Assembly: GCA_002329665.1 (NCBI GenBank)
Contig: DCTV01000051.1
Coordinates: 507 to 13,844 of the forward strand
DNA from: Christensenella sp. UBA1431
Lineage (GTDB): Bacteria > Bacillota > Clostridia > Christensenellales > UBA1431
Direction of reading: 5' to 3'
Length of the DNA: 13,338 nucleotides
The stretch's first letter is position 1. Every line of letters begins with the position of its first letter. The notes under the pieces are model-generated. The model had not been told where the DNA came from. It did no database searches and worked only from the letters and a program-made list of their open reading frames with translations. Both the position numbers and the translations under genes were made by a program. Positions 6,120 to 13,177 of this stretch are shown here, piece after piece.

Positions 6120-7226
6120 ATGAGCATCATGAAGCGGGCGGTGGTTCCGGTCGTCTGTGTCCTTCTGGCCGGGCTTTTGTTCGCCGGCTGCACGCCGGCC
6201 GGCCAAAACGCCGGGACTACGGCAAGCCCCACCGCGGCGCCGGCCGCCGCTAGCGGGGGCGGGGTCGCGTTCGAGGGCCTTTTGGACGGGGCCGTTACCA
6301 TGGAGGTGGACGAGCTCAGGGCGATGAAGAGCGTTGAAAGGAGCGTCACCTCGCTGGATTCCCAGGGAGAGATCAACGAATGCACGGCAAAGGGCGTCCT
6401 TTTGAACGACTTTCTCGAGGCCTACGGCAAAAAGCAGACGGACTTCAACGTCATCCGGGCAACGGCTTCCGACGGGTACGTCGTCGAGATACCGAAAGAG
6501 GTCATCGACGCCGAGGACATCATCCTCGCGTACGAGCTCGACGGGAAACCGCTCGACGAGGACAACGCGCCGGTGAGGATCATCATCGACAACGTGCGTT
6601 CGCTCTACTGGGCGCGGATGGTCTGCAAGGTCGAGTTCCTCTCTCAGGCGCAGGAAGCCGAGGTGCGGCGCGTCCTGGTCCTGGAGAGCACCTACGCCGA
6701 CCTGGAGAAAACCCCGTACGAATACTTTGACGACGGCGTCACTTCCGAGGACACCGCCGTTTCGATGTCCGAGCTTCTGGGTAAGTACGCCAAGGGAGAG
6801 CGGGCGGACACGTTCCACATCACCGCCTACGACGGCATGAAAAAGACGCAGCAGAAGGAAATAATCGAAAAATTCAGCCTGAAGATCGACGGGAAGAACG
6901 CGCCGATGCTCACTTCCAGGGAAGTGCCGGTGGGCATGCACGTCAAGGGCCTGTTCATGCTCCGGTGCGGCACGACCGTCTTCTATTCTGCCCAAAAAAC
7001 CCCGGAAGAAGGGGAGGCCGTCGCCCTTTCGAAGATCGCGTCGGACACCGGCTTGAGCGCGGACGCCTACATCCTCGCGGCGACGGACGGATATACTAAA
7101 GAGGTTTTAAAGGGCGCGCTCGCCGAGTGGTATGTTGAACTTTCGGGCGAGGACGGTGCGGTCGCCTACCAAAAAGGCGCGAAAGCCAAGGGAATCAAGA
7201 ACTTCTTATCGGTCACCGCGAAGTGA
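6120..7226 (+). CDS. Lipoprotein with three tandem molybdopterin-oxidoreductase-like domains
   Basis: A 368-residue surface lipoprotein and the first gene behind the riboswitch. Seen: signal peptide and lipobox LFAGC (lipid Cys 24), a short Ala/Pro/Thr linker, then three related units at about 45-175, 205-300 and 300-368. Unit 1 has the order I associate with the sulfite-oxidase-type molybdopterin-binding domain (PF00174-like): MEVDELRAM, GVLLNDFLEAYG (92-), ASDGYVVEI (116-), YELDGKPL, and RIIIDNVRSLYWARMV. Units 2 and 3 keep the core motifs AYDGM (D238) and ATDGY (D323). The family Mo-ligating Cys, expected about 15 residues before GVLL, is absent; C88 is only four residues before it. This suggests ligand binding rather than catalysis. 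ATG 6120 follows GGAGGG 8-9 nt upstream; an in-frame ATG at 6090 lies next to the riboswitch hairpin and lacks a site. The domain call is by motif only. Confidence 0.8.
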   Translation: MSIMKRAVVPVVCVLLAGLLFAGCTPAGQNAGTTASPTAAPAAASGGGVAFEGLLDGAVTMEVDELRAMKSVERSVTSLDSQGEINECTAKGVLLNDFLEAYGKKQTDFNVIRATASDGYVVEIPKEVIDAEDIILAYELDGKPLDEDNAPVRIIIDNVRSLYWARMVCKVEFLSQAQEAEVRRVLVLESTYADLEKTPYEYFDDGVTSEDTAVSMSELLGKYAKGERADTFHITAYDGMKKTQQKEIIEKFSLKIDGKNAPMLTSREVPVGMHVKGLFMLRCGTTVFYSAQKTPEEGEAVALSKIASDTGLSADAYILAATDGYTKEVLKGALAEWYVELSGEDGAVAYQKGAKAKGIKNFLSVTAK

Positions 7227-7264
7227 CCGGTGGCGCGAATCATGAAATCAAAGGAGGGTTTTTA

Positions 7265-7774
7265 TTGAAAAAAGTACTTATCGTATTGTTTGCCGTGCTC
7301 GTCCTCGTAACGCTCGCGGCGTGCCAGCAGGGGGGCGGCGAAGCAACGCCCGCACCAACTGAAGAGGCCACCGCGGCGCCTACGGCCGCCGCCGGTGAAG
7401 AATGGTCGGTCGCCGTGACGGGGGCGGAGAAGGAAGCGTTCACGAAGGCCGACTACGACACGCTCGAAGAAACGACGTTTGACGCGACGAAGAAGAAGAA
7501 GGACGGTTCCGAAACGACCAACGCGTACACCGGCGTGCTCATCACCGACGTACTCGAATTCCTGGGCGCGACGGACTACGAGACGATCACGATCACGGCC
7601 TCCGACGGGTATTCCGCCGACATCACGAAGGACATGCTCGGTGAAAAGGCGATTCTCGCCTCCGAGATCGACGGGGAGCCGCTCGAAGCCGACGCCAAGC
7701 CGCTCATGTCCGTGCTGGAAGGCCAGGGCGGGAACACGTGGGTGACGGCCATCGCATCCATCGAGGTAAAGTAA
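7265..7774 (+). CDS. Small single-domain molybdopterin-binding-like lipoprotein
   Basis: A 169-residue lipoprotein that starts at TTG 7265, fixed by AAAGGAGGG with a 6-nt spacer; an upstream in-frame ATG at 7223 overlaps the previous stop and has no such site. Seen: signal peptide with lipobox TLAAC (lipid Cys 20), an Ala/Pro/Thr-rich linker, and one domain (about 45-169) with TGVLITDVLEFLG (GVLI at 90-93), ITASDGYSADI (D114), SEIDGEPLEADAKPL and a final VTAIASIEV strand. It resembles unit 1 of the preceding lipoprotein and has no cysteine after the lipid anchor. Likely an extracellular binding protein for the same ligand. It is co-transcribed with the upstream gene; a stable hairpin follows it. 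Confidence 0.8.
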   Translation: MKKVLIVLFAVLVLVTLAACQQGGGEATPAPTEEATAAPTAAAGEEWSVAVTGAEKEAFTKADYDTLEETTFDATKKKKDGSETTNAYTGVLITDVLEFLGATDYETITITASDGYSADITKDMLGEKAILASEIDGEPLEADAKPLMSVLEGQGGNTWVTAIASIEVK

Positions 7775-7794
7775 ACGGACCGGAATAGGCTTTA

Positions 7795-7830
7795 GGCGCG
7801 GCCGTTGCGGCACGCCGCAGCGACCGCGCC
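7795..7830 (+). other. Very stable hairpin between operon genes
   Basis: An outer 7-bp stem GGCGCGG / CCGCGCC encloses an inner 8-bp stem (CGTTGCGG / CCGCAGCG, one G-U) with a CACG loop and a single mismatch (C/A) between the two stems. It has no T-run, so it is more likely an mRNA-stabilising or processing element than a terminator. It would leave the two upstream lipoprotein messages as a protected 5' segment, allowing higher expression of the binding proteins. Confidence 0.55.
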
Positions 7831-7855
7831 TGCCGGTTGAGCGGGAGGATGCCTC

Positions 7856-8383
7856 ATGCCCCAAAAGAAAAGACGGAACAAATGGATCATCCCTGCGGTG
7901 CTGGCCGTGCTGGCCGTGGGCGTCGCCGTGCTCGCTACGCTGAACAAACAGGAAGTTCCTCTCGACCAGATCGAGAGGAACGAGGTCGTCGTGAAGGCGG
8001 ACGGCGCCGAGATCGGCCGGTTCAGCCTCGACACGGTGAAGCACATGGAGAAGGTCGAGTTCAGCGACCGGATCAAGGAGACGGGGAAGGCGGCCGTGAA
8101 GGCGCAGTTCGGCGGCGTCCTGCTGCGGGACGTGCTTATGAGTATCGGCGTCGATCCGTCAGAATACAGGAACGTGGCCTACAAGGCGCTCGACATGTAT
8201 ACGTCCGCGGGCACCGTCGACGAGATCATGCAGGACGGCAAGGTCTACGTGGTGTACGAGCGCGACGGCCGGCAGACACGGCCGAAGCACGAGGGAGGCA
8301 CGGGGCCGCTCGAAATTGTCATCGCGGGCGAGCAGTTCAGCCTCAGGAACTGTAAATTCCTTATGGAAATCGATTTTTCGTAA
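7856..8383 (+). CDS. Membrane-anchored molybdopterin-binding-like domain protein
   Basis: A 175-residue protein with a basic N-terminus (PQKKRRNK) and one hydrophobic segment (about 10-28) without a lipobox cysteine, so it is probably an N-terminally anchored extracellular protein. The outer domain keeps the family pattern: VVKADGAEIGRFSLDTVKHM, FGGVLLRDVLMSIGV (GVLL at 87-90), a degenerate version of the DGY motif (ALDMYTSAG), then VVYERDGRQT and GTGPLEIVI, a form of the GxPLRLV strand of PF00174. The only cysteine is close to the C-terminus (RNCKF), not at a Mo-ligand position. GGGAGG 7 nt before ATG 7856 supports the start. It sits between the two lipoproteins and the MobB-like gene. Confidence 0.75.
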   Translation: MPQKKRRNKWIIPAVLAVLAVGVAVLATLNKQEVPLDQIERNEVVVKADGAEIGRFSLDTVKHMEKVEFSDRIKETGKAAVKAQFGGVLLRDVLMSIGVDPSEYRNVAYKALDMYTSAGTVDEIMQDGKVYVVYERDGRQTRPKHEGGTGPLEIVIAGEQFSLRNCKFLMEIDFS

Positions 8384-8402
8384 GCGTGAAGGGGAGCGTT
8401 TG

Positions 8403-9161
8403 ATGAAAGTTATATCCGTCGTCGGCATCACGAAATCGGGGAAGACCTCGGTCGTCGAGGCTCTGATCCGCGGCCTCAGGAAGCGGAACCATACGGTGGG
8501 GTCGGTCAAGGAGATCCACTTCGAGGGCTTCGCGATCGACACCGAGGGCACGAACACCGACCGGCACAGGAAAGCGGGGGCGCAGCTGGTAACGGCGCTG
8601 GGCCTTCATGAGACCGACGTCCTTTTCAGCGAAAAGCTGGGCATCATGCAGGTGCTTTCCTTCTACGGCCACGATTACGTCGTGCTGGAGGGCGTGCGCG
8701 ACATCGCCGCGCCCAAAATCGTCACCGCGCACGACACGAAAGAGGTCGACGAACGGCTGGACGAAACCGTGTTCGCCGTATCGGGCAGGATCGCTAAGGA
8801 GCTTAGCGAATACAGGGGGCTGCCGGTCGTCAACTGCCTCAGGGAACCGGAGCGCCTCGTGGACCTGGCCTGCGAGAAGGCGTTCGAGCTGCTCCCCAAC
8901 TTCGACGCCGAATGCTGCGGCGCCTGCGGTCACAGCTGCCAAGCCCTCTGCTCTCTGATCCTCAGGGGAGAGGCGAAGAGGGAGGACTGCCCGATCGGCT
9001 CGGGGACGGTGAAGCTCTCCATAGGCGGCAGGGACGTGCCGATGGTGCCTTTCGTCGAGAACATCCTGAAAAACGCGGTGCTCGGCGTGGTCCGGGAACT
9101 GGACGGCTACCGGCAGGACGCCGACATCCGCATCGGGATCGGGGACGTGCGCGGGCGATGA
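8403..9161 (+). CDS. MobB-like GTPase with C-terminal Fe-S motif
   Basis: A 252-residue cytoplasmic P-loop protein. Seen: Walker A GITKSGKTS (8-16) at the very N-terminus, then a KEIHFEGFAIDTEGTNTDRHR stretch and KAGA typical of MobB, the GTP-binding partner of MobA in molybdopterin guanine dinucleotide synthesis. VVLEGVRD occupies the Walker B region. After the GTPase core a cysteine motif follows (C172-x2-C175-x3-C179-x16-C196, with C171 and C183 nearby), with the pattern of the small Fe-S domain PF04060 found in RnfB and corrinoid proteins. The final about 50 residues are unassigned. No mobA is present. ATG 8403 has GGGGAG about 8 nt upstream, and its TGA overlaps the next ATG. The MobB relation ties the operon to Moco; the Fe-S addition is unusual. 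Confidence 0.82.
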   Translation: MKVISVVGITKSGKTSVVEALIRGLRKRNHTVGSVKEIHFEGFAIDTEGTNTDRHRKAGAQLVTALGLHETDVLFSEKLGIMQVLSFYGHDYVVLEGVRDIAAPKIVTAHDTKEVDERLDETVFAVSGRIAKELSEYRGLPVVNCLREPERLVDLACEKAFELLPNFDAECCGACGHSCQALCSLILRGEAKREDCPIGSGTVKLSIGGRDVPMVPFVENILKNAVLGVVRELDGYRQDADIRIGIGDVRGR

Positions 9162-9838
9162 GCGGATTGGGGAAGCTGTCTACGGTAAAACGTTTTGCGA
9201 GCAAGCAGAACGACGTGACCCTCGTGCGCTGGGGCGACCCGCCCCGCCTGTGCGTGGCCAAACGGTTTGTTGACAGGGCGCGGCTGGAAAAGGAGCTGCG
9301 CATCAGCGAGCGCATCCGGGAAAGCGGCCTGAGAGCGCCCGCGGTGCTGGGCCGGTCGGAGGACACGGTGCTGTACGAATACGTCGAAGGCAGGACCCTG
9401 TGCGCGCTCCTCGACGAAGCGGAGGCTTCGGGCGACGGCTCCGGGGTGCTCATTGCCCTCGGGCTCCTATGCGAATGGCTCGGCGCCTTCCATGCAGCAA
9501 CGGGCGCGGCCTTTTACGACATCAACCTGCGCAATTTCGTCCTGCACGGCGGGGCGGTGTACGGGTTCGACTACGAGGACGCCCGCGAAGGCTCGATGGA
9601 AGCGGACTACGGCAGGCTCCTCGCGTTCGTGCTGACCTACGACCCCGCGTTCACCGGCCTGAAGCTTGGCCTTGGAAGGCGCCTGCTTCCCGGCATGTGC
9701 GGGGGCGGGGCCGAAAAAGGCGGGGTCCTCGACGCGATGAAACGGGAACTGACGGCGATGCTCACGAGGCGCGCGGTGAAATACCCGCTGACGCCCGATG
9801 CGGCCGCGGCCGCGATAGAGGAAGGGAACGGCTTATGA
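9158..9838 (+). CDS. Small kinase-fold protein (APH/WaaP/RIO-like)
   Basis: A 226-residue cytoplasmic protein with a minimal eukaryotic-like or lipopolysaccharide-kinase-like fold. Seen: a possible ATP Lys in CVAKRF (K35), YEYVEGRTL as the hinge, a catalytic loop FYDINLRNFV in which D121 and N126 match the HxDxxxxN pattern (Tyr replaces His), and a metal-binding Asp in GFDYEDA (D138, replacing DFG). C-terminal helices follow. The start overlaps the previous stop as ATGA (9158), and its own stop overlaps the next start in the same way, so the three genes are translationally coupled. The substrate is unknown. In this context it could phosphorylate an imported dephospho-pterin to trap it, as kinases do for other imported vitamins; that is inference. 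A protein kinase or antibiotic-kinase role is less likely from context. Confidence 0.75.
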   Translation: MSGLGKLSTVKRFASKQNDVTLVRWGDPPRLCVAKRFVDRARLEKELRISERIRESGLRAPAVLGRSEDTVLYEYVEGRTLCALLDEAEASGDGSGVLIALGLLCEWLGAFHAATGAAFYDINLRNFVLHGGAVYGFDYEDAREGSMEADYGRLLAFVLTYDPAFTGLKLGLGRRLLPGMCGGGAEKGGVLDAMKRELTAMLTRRAVKYPLTPDAAAAAIEEGNGL

Positions 9839-11313
9839 ACCCGGGCTTGAAGACGAGAATGTGGATCGCGGCCGGGATCGCCATCGCGGCGATCGCCGCG
9901 GCCGTGGTCCTACTATCCGGCAACGGTGCCGAAACCGTACGGCCCCTCGAGGTGGTCGGCGACGTGGCCCAGGCGCTGAGCGTCACGGGGGAGGAATACG
10001 AAAAAGAGCGGTTTTCCTACAAGGGGAACGAATACGCCGGCATACCGCTTAGCGCCGTCATCGAAGAGGCGGAGCCGCTCTGTGGGGACAGCGACGTCCT
10101 TTTCATCACCGAGGACGCGCTGATGGCCGAGATTTCGGCAAACGATCTTGCCGGGTGCTACCTCATCGCCGGCCCGGACGGGTGGGAGGCCGTCAACACG
10201 CGCCATCCCGTAAGCTCCAACATGAGGCGGATCGCCACCGTCGCCGTGGCCTCCGGCGCCCTTGTTACGGACAACTCCCTCAACGTCATCTCGGACACCC
10301 AGCTTCTCCATGTCCTGACGCCCGGCAGCCTCATGAAATCGGGGTATTCGGTCGGCGTGCAGGCCGGGGGGACGTCGAGCATGGACGAAGGCGGCAGGAC
10401 GCTAACGGCCACGCAGTACAACGTCTACAAATACGTGTCCCTCGCGCAGTTGGCAGACGCGGCCGCCGGCCCGGTCAACGGCGTCCTCGTGGCCGGGGAA
10501 GACGGCGGGTACGCCTACGACGAAGCGGCGGGGACGGTCAGGATCGAGAAAAACAGCCTCACCTACGTGTTTTCCGACGGCAAGACCGAGATGAAGCGCG
10601 CGCGGGGCATCCTCATAAACCCGCCCGAAAAGAGCGTCACCGGCGTGAAGCGCGAGGCCCTCGGCGCGCTGGAGAGGGGAGAGAAGGCCCTCGTGGTCAT
10701 CCTCGACGGGTTCGGGTACGATCAGTTCAAAGAGGCGAAGGCCGAGGGCCTTATCCCCTACCTCGGCGCGCGGGCGGCCGAGAAGGCGAGCACGGTGTTC
10801 ATGCCCGTGACCAACGCCGGGGTCGCGGCCATCCTTACGGGGGAGGGCCCGGAAAAAAACGGCGTGTGGTTCCGGCAGAAGGACCTGAAGGCACAGGACG
10901 TCTTCGAGGCCGCGGCCGCGCTCGGCAAAAAGTCGGTGTACGTAGAGGGGAACAAGCTCATCGTCAAGACCGGCGTGGCGCCTGTGCTCAATTCCGACCG
11001 CAACGGGGACGGGAACACCGACGACGAGATATTCGCCCGCATCAAAAGCGAGATGGCCAGGGACGCGGCCGACCTGTACGTCGTGCACTTCCACGCGATC
11101 GACGACGCCGGGCACGCGGGCGACGACGCCAAACAGGCCGAGATGATCAAAGAAGCCGACGCGTACGTCAGGGCGCTCGCCGATGGGTTCGGCGGGCGCG
11201 TCATCGTCACGGCGGACCACGGCATGCACAAAGACGGTGCGGCGATGGACCACGGGGCGTTCCTGCCCCGCGATATGATCGTACCCTATATTTCATTCGA
11301 TGGAGGGAAATAA
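9835..11313 (+). CDS. Membrane-anchored binding-domain / NPP-type phosphodiesterase fusion
   Basis: A 492-residue protein with an N-terminal membrane anchor (about 8-28). The outer N-terminal half (about 35-270) contains two units resembling the molybdopterin-binding-like domain of the neighbours (YAGIPLSAVIEEA; the second contains YKYVSLAQLADAA). The C-terminal half (about 280-492) is an alkaline-phosphatase-superfamily phosphodiesterase of nucleotide pyrophosphatase (NPP) type. Visible metal and catalytic residues are D291 (VILDGFG), nucleophile T326 (MPVTNAG), D423 and H427 (AIDDAGHAG), D461-H462 (TADHGMHKDG) and H473 (MDHGAF). This is the full NPP-type set in the right order. Outside the cell such an enzyme could split pyrophosphate bonds of dinucleotide cofactors or remove phosphate groups. 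The start overlaps the kinase stop (ATGA). The fusion of binding and cleaving domains is unusual and suggests a shared ligand. Confidence 0.82.
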   Translation: MNPGLKTRMWIAAGIAIAAIAAAVVLLSGNGAETVRPLEVVGDVAQALSVTGEEYEKERFSYKGNEYAGIPLSAVIEEAEPLCGDSDVLFITEDALMAEISANDLAGCYLIAGPDGWEAVNTRHPVSSNMRRIATVAVASGALVTDNSLNVISDTQLLHVLTPGSLMKSGYSVGVQAGGTSSMDEGGRTLTATQYNVYKYVSLAQLADAAAGPVNGVLVAGEDGGYAYDEAAGTVRIEKNSLTYVFSDGKTEMKRARGILINPPEKSVTGVKREALGALERGEKALVVILDGFGYDQFKEAKAEGLIPYLGARAAEKASTVFMPVTNAGVAAILTGEGPEKNGVWFRQKDLKAQDVFEAAAALGKKSVYVEGNKLIVKTGVAPVLNSDRNGDGNTDDEIFARIKSEMARDAADLYVVHFHAIDDAGHAGDDAKQAEMIKEADAYVRALADGFGGRVIVTADHGMHKDGAAMDHGAFLPRDMIVPYISFDGGK

Positions 11314-11314
11314 G

Positions 11315-11812
11315 ATGAAAAGGAAGCTTATGGGCCTTGCCGTCCTACTGGCGGCGCTGCTGTGCCTCGCGGCCTGCCAACAGGCGCCGCAGGACGGCGC
11401 GGAAACGAGCGAGGCGGCACTGACCGTGACCAAGCCCGACGGGGACGAGGTGAAGGTCACGATGGACACGCTCGGGGCCATGGAGGCCGTCGAGTTCACT
11501 ACCGAGCAGGGCACGAGCAAAACGGGCGCCGAAAAGAACACGCACAGGGGCGTGCTTCTATCGGACCTGCTCGGCGAGATCGGCGTGGACACAGCCGGGA
11601 TCACGGAGCTGCAGGTCTCGTCCACGGACGGGTTTAAAGCGGTGTATTCCAAAGCGCAGCTCGACGACCCCGAGAAGCTGTACCTGACCTGGGCGATGGA
11701 CGGCGAAGTGCTCGCCGACCAACAGGGGAACGACGTGTTCTATATCGTCGCGAGGAACGAGGAGTTCAAGCAGAACTGGACGAAGTACGTCGAAACGATA
11801 GAGGTCCGGTGA
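11315..11812 (+). CDS. Small molybdopterin-binding-like lipoprotein
   Basis: A 165-residue lipoprotein, the fifth gene of the operon carrying this domain. Seen: signal peptide and lipobox CLAAC (lipid Cys 21), a very short linker, then a single domain with VTMDTLGAMEAVEF, HRGVLLSDLLGEIG (GVLL at 79-82), VSSTDGFKAVY and WAMDGEVLADQQG, ending in YVETIEV. There is no cysteine after the anchor. The ATG at 11315 begins 2 nt after the previous stop and uses a GGAGGG site inside the end of that gene; an in-frame ATG at 11300 is upstream of this site and unlikely. It lies directly before the transporter genes, as substrate-binding lipoproteins often do, although classical ECF transporters do not need one. 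Confidence 0.8.
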   Translation: MKRKLMGLAVLLAALLCLAACQQAPQDGAETSEAALTVTKPDGDEVKVTMDTLGAMEAVEFTTEQGTSKTGAEKNTHRGVLLSDLLGEIGVDTAGITELQVSSTDGFKAVYSKAQLDDPEKLYLTWAMDGEVLADQQGNDVFYIVARNEEFKQNWTKYVETIEVR

Positions 11813-11843
11813 ACAGGATCCGACGCCGACGGGAGGTTGCCGC

Positions 11844-12506
11844 GTGAAAAAGCTGTTTGAAAGGTTTACCCTCTACGACATCATCGTCATCGCCATGATG
11901 GCCGCGCTGGGGATCGCGGTCAAACAGGTGATCCAGCCGCTCGTGCAGGTGGTCACCGGCCCGCTTTTCATACCGGGCGGCACGGTCGCGGGGGGCATCT
12001 ACATGCTTTTTATCGTGCTCGGCTTTGCGATTGTGCGCAAGCGGTTCACCGCGCTTTTGATCTGCGCCGTGCAGGCGGTCATCGTGATGGCGACCGGCCT
12101 GTTCGGCACCCACGGGGCCGCGAGCCTCGTCACCTATATGCTTCCCGGCGTCGGCGTGGAACTCCTCTTCTTTTTCACGCGGCTTAAGGCGACGTCATCC
12201 AAACCCCTGTCGGCGGGCGAGTGCTTCGCGGGCGGCATCCTCGCTAACGGCATCGGCGCGGTCGCGTCCAGCTTCGTCTTTTTCAACCTGCCGCTCGTGC
12301 CCCTCTTGCTCGTTTTCTTCACGGCCGCCCTGTCCGGCGGGCTCGGCGGGCTGCTGGCTTTCGCCCTCGCCAAACAGGTGGACCGCTTCCGGCCGGCCGG
12401 GGAGGAAGACGGCGAGGACATAGACATCGACAAGGAGCCGGACGAAGCCGGTACCGAGGGAAAGGCGGCGGCGGATGACAGCGGAACAGACGACCTGCCC
12501 CGTTGA
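11844..12506 (+). CDS. ECF-type transporter S component (YkoE/ThiW-like)
   Basis: A 220-residue integral membrane protein with about six hydrophobic segments (roughly 11-34, 39-64, 67-88, 92-111, 126-149, 150-175). Features such as GPLFIPGGTVAGGIYMLF, VRKRFTALLICAVQA and MLPGVGVELLFF resemble substrate-capture (S) components of the YkoE/ABC_cobalt type. These dock on an EcfT-EcfA-EcfA' motor to import vitamins. The C-terminal tail (about 183-220) is unusually acidic (EEDGEDIDIDKEPDE) and predicted disordered. It starts at GTG 11844 with GGAGG 7 nt upstream. Its last 32 nt overlap the following ATPase gene, indicating coupling. Substrate cannot be read from the sequence; the riboswitch and neighbours point to a pterin cofactor rather than thiamine precursors. 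Confidence 0.82.
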   Translation: MKKLFERFTLYDIIVIAMMAALGIAVKQVIQPLVQVVTGPLFIPGGTVAGGIYMLFIVLGFAIVRKRFTALLICAVQAVIVMATGLFGTHGAASLVTYMLPGVGVELLFFFTRLKATSSKPLSAGECFAGGILANGIGAVASSFVFFNLPLVPLLLVFFTAALSGGLGGLLAFALAKQVDRFRPAGEEDGEDIDIDKEPDEAGTEGKAAADDSGTDDLPR

Positions 12507-13176
12507 AGTCGAAAACCTGTATTTCAGGTACGCGGGGGCGGAAAAAAACGTGTTGAACGGCGTCTCGCTTCGCGTATCGGAGGGCGAGGTGCTCGCGATC
12601 GCGGGGCTCAGCGGCAGCGGCAAGAGCACGCTGTGCTACTGCATCGCCGGACTCGCGCCCAGACTCGTCAAGGGCAGGATCAAGGGCGCCGTCCGCATCT
12701 TCTCCGAGGACGTGAGCAAGCTCAAGACCGCCGAAGTGGCCACCCGGCTGGGGATCGTGTTCCAGGAACCCGACGACCAGCTTTTTTCGCCCACCATCGA
12801 GGACGAGGTGGCGTTCGGCCCCGAGAACCTCTGCCTGCCGCGCGAGGAGATCGGCCGGCGGATCGGGGAGGCGCTCGAATCGGTGGGCATGGCCGAATAC
12901 CGCATGGGCAACCCCGAAAACCTGTCCGGCGGGCAGAAGCAGCTCATCGCGCTGGCGTCTGTGCTGAGCATGCGGCCGCGCATCCTCATCTTCGACGAGA
13001 CGATGTCGCAGATCGACAGGACCGGCAAAAAACGCATAAAGGACATGATAAACAAACTCAGGGCGGAGGGAAAGACGATCCTCATGGTGGAACACGATTT
13101 CGACAACATGGATGTGGCCGACCGGATACTCGTGATGCGCGGCGGGAAGCTCCATCCCTACGACGGGGCGCTGTGA
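12475..13176 (+). CDS. ECF transporter ATPase (EcfA type)
   Basis: A 233-residue ABC ATPase, complete. Seen: Walker A GLSGSGKST (44-52), Q-loop FQEPDDQLF (Q97), the form typical of EcfA/CbiO proteins, signature LSGGQ (150-154), Walker B ILIFDE (D174, E175), a D-loop in SQID, and H-loop VEHDF (H207). The usual DEPTSQLD is replaced by DETMSQID. It lacks the long C-terminal extension of many EcfA proteins. It overlaps the S-component gene by 32 nt and is followed after 1 nt by a second ATPase, so the two likely form the heterodimer of the transporter. The EcfT scaffold is expected just past the right edge. Confidence 0.92.
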   Translation: MTAEQTTCPVEVENLYFRYAGAEKNVLNGVSLRVSEGEVLAIAGLSGSGKSTLCYCIAGLAPRLVKGRIKGAVRIFSEDVSKLKTAEVATRLGIVFQEPDDQLFSPTIEDEVAFGPENLCLPREEIGRRIGEALESVGMAEYRMGNPENLSGGQKQLIALASVLSMRPRILIFDETMSQIDRTGKKRIKDMINKLRAEGKTILMVEHDFDNMDVADRILVMRGGKLHPYDGAL

Positions 13177-13177
13177 C

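Noticed and set aside
5952..6995. Long minus-strand frame across the riboswitch and first lipoprotein
   Set aside because: Arg/His/Val-rich antisense shadow; the plus strand encodes a lipoprotein with signal peptide and repeats.
10155..11318. Long Arg/Gly-rich plus-strand frame inside the phosphodiesterase gene
   Set aside because: Out-of-frame shadow; the real frame holds the complete NPP metal-ligand set.
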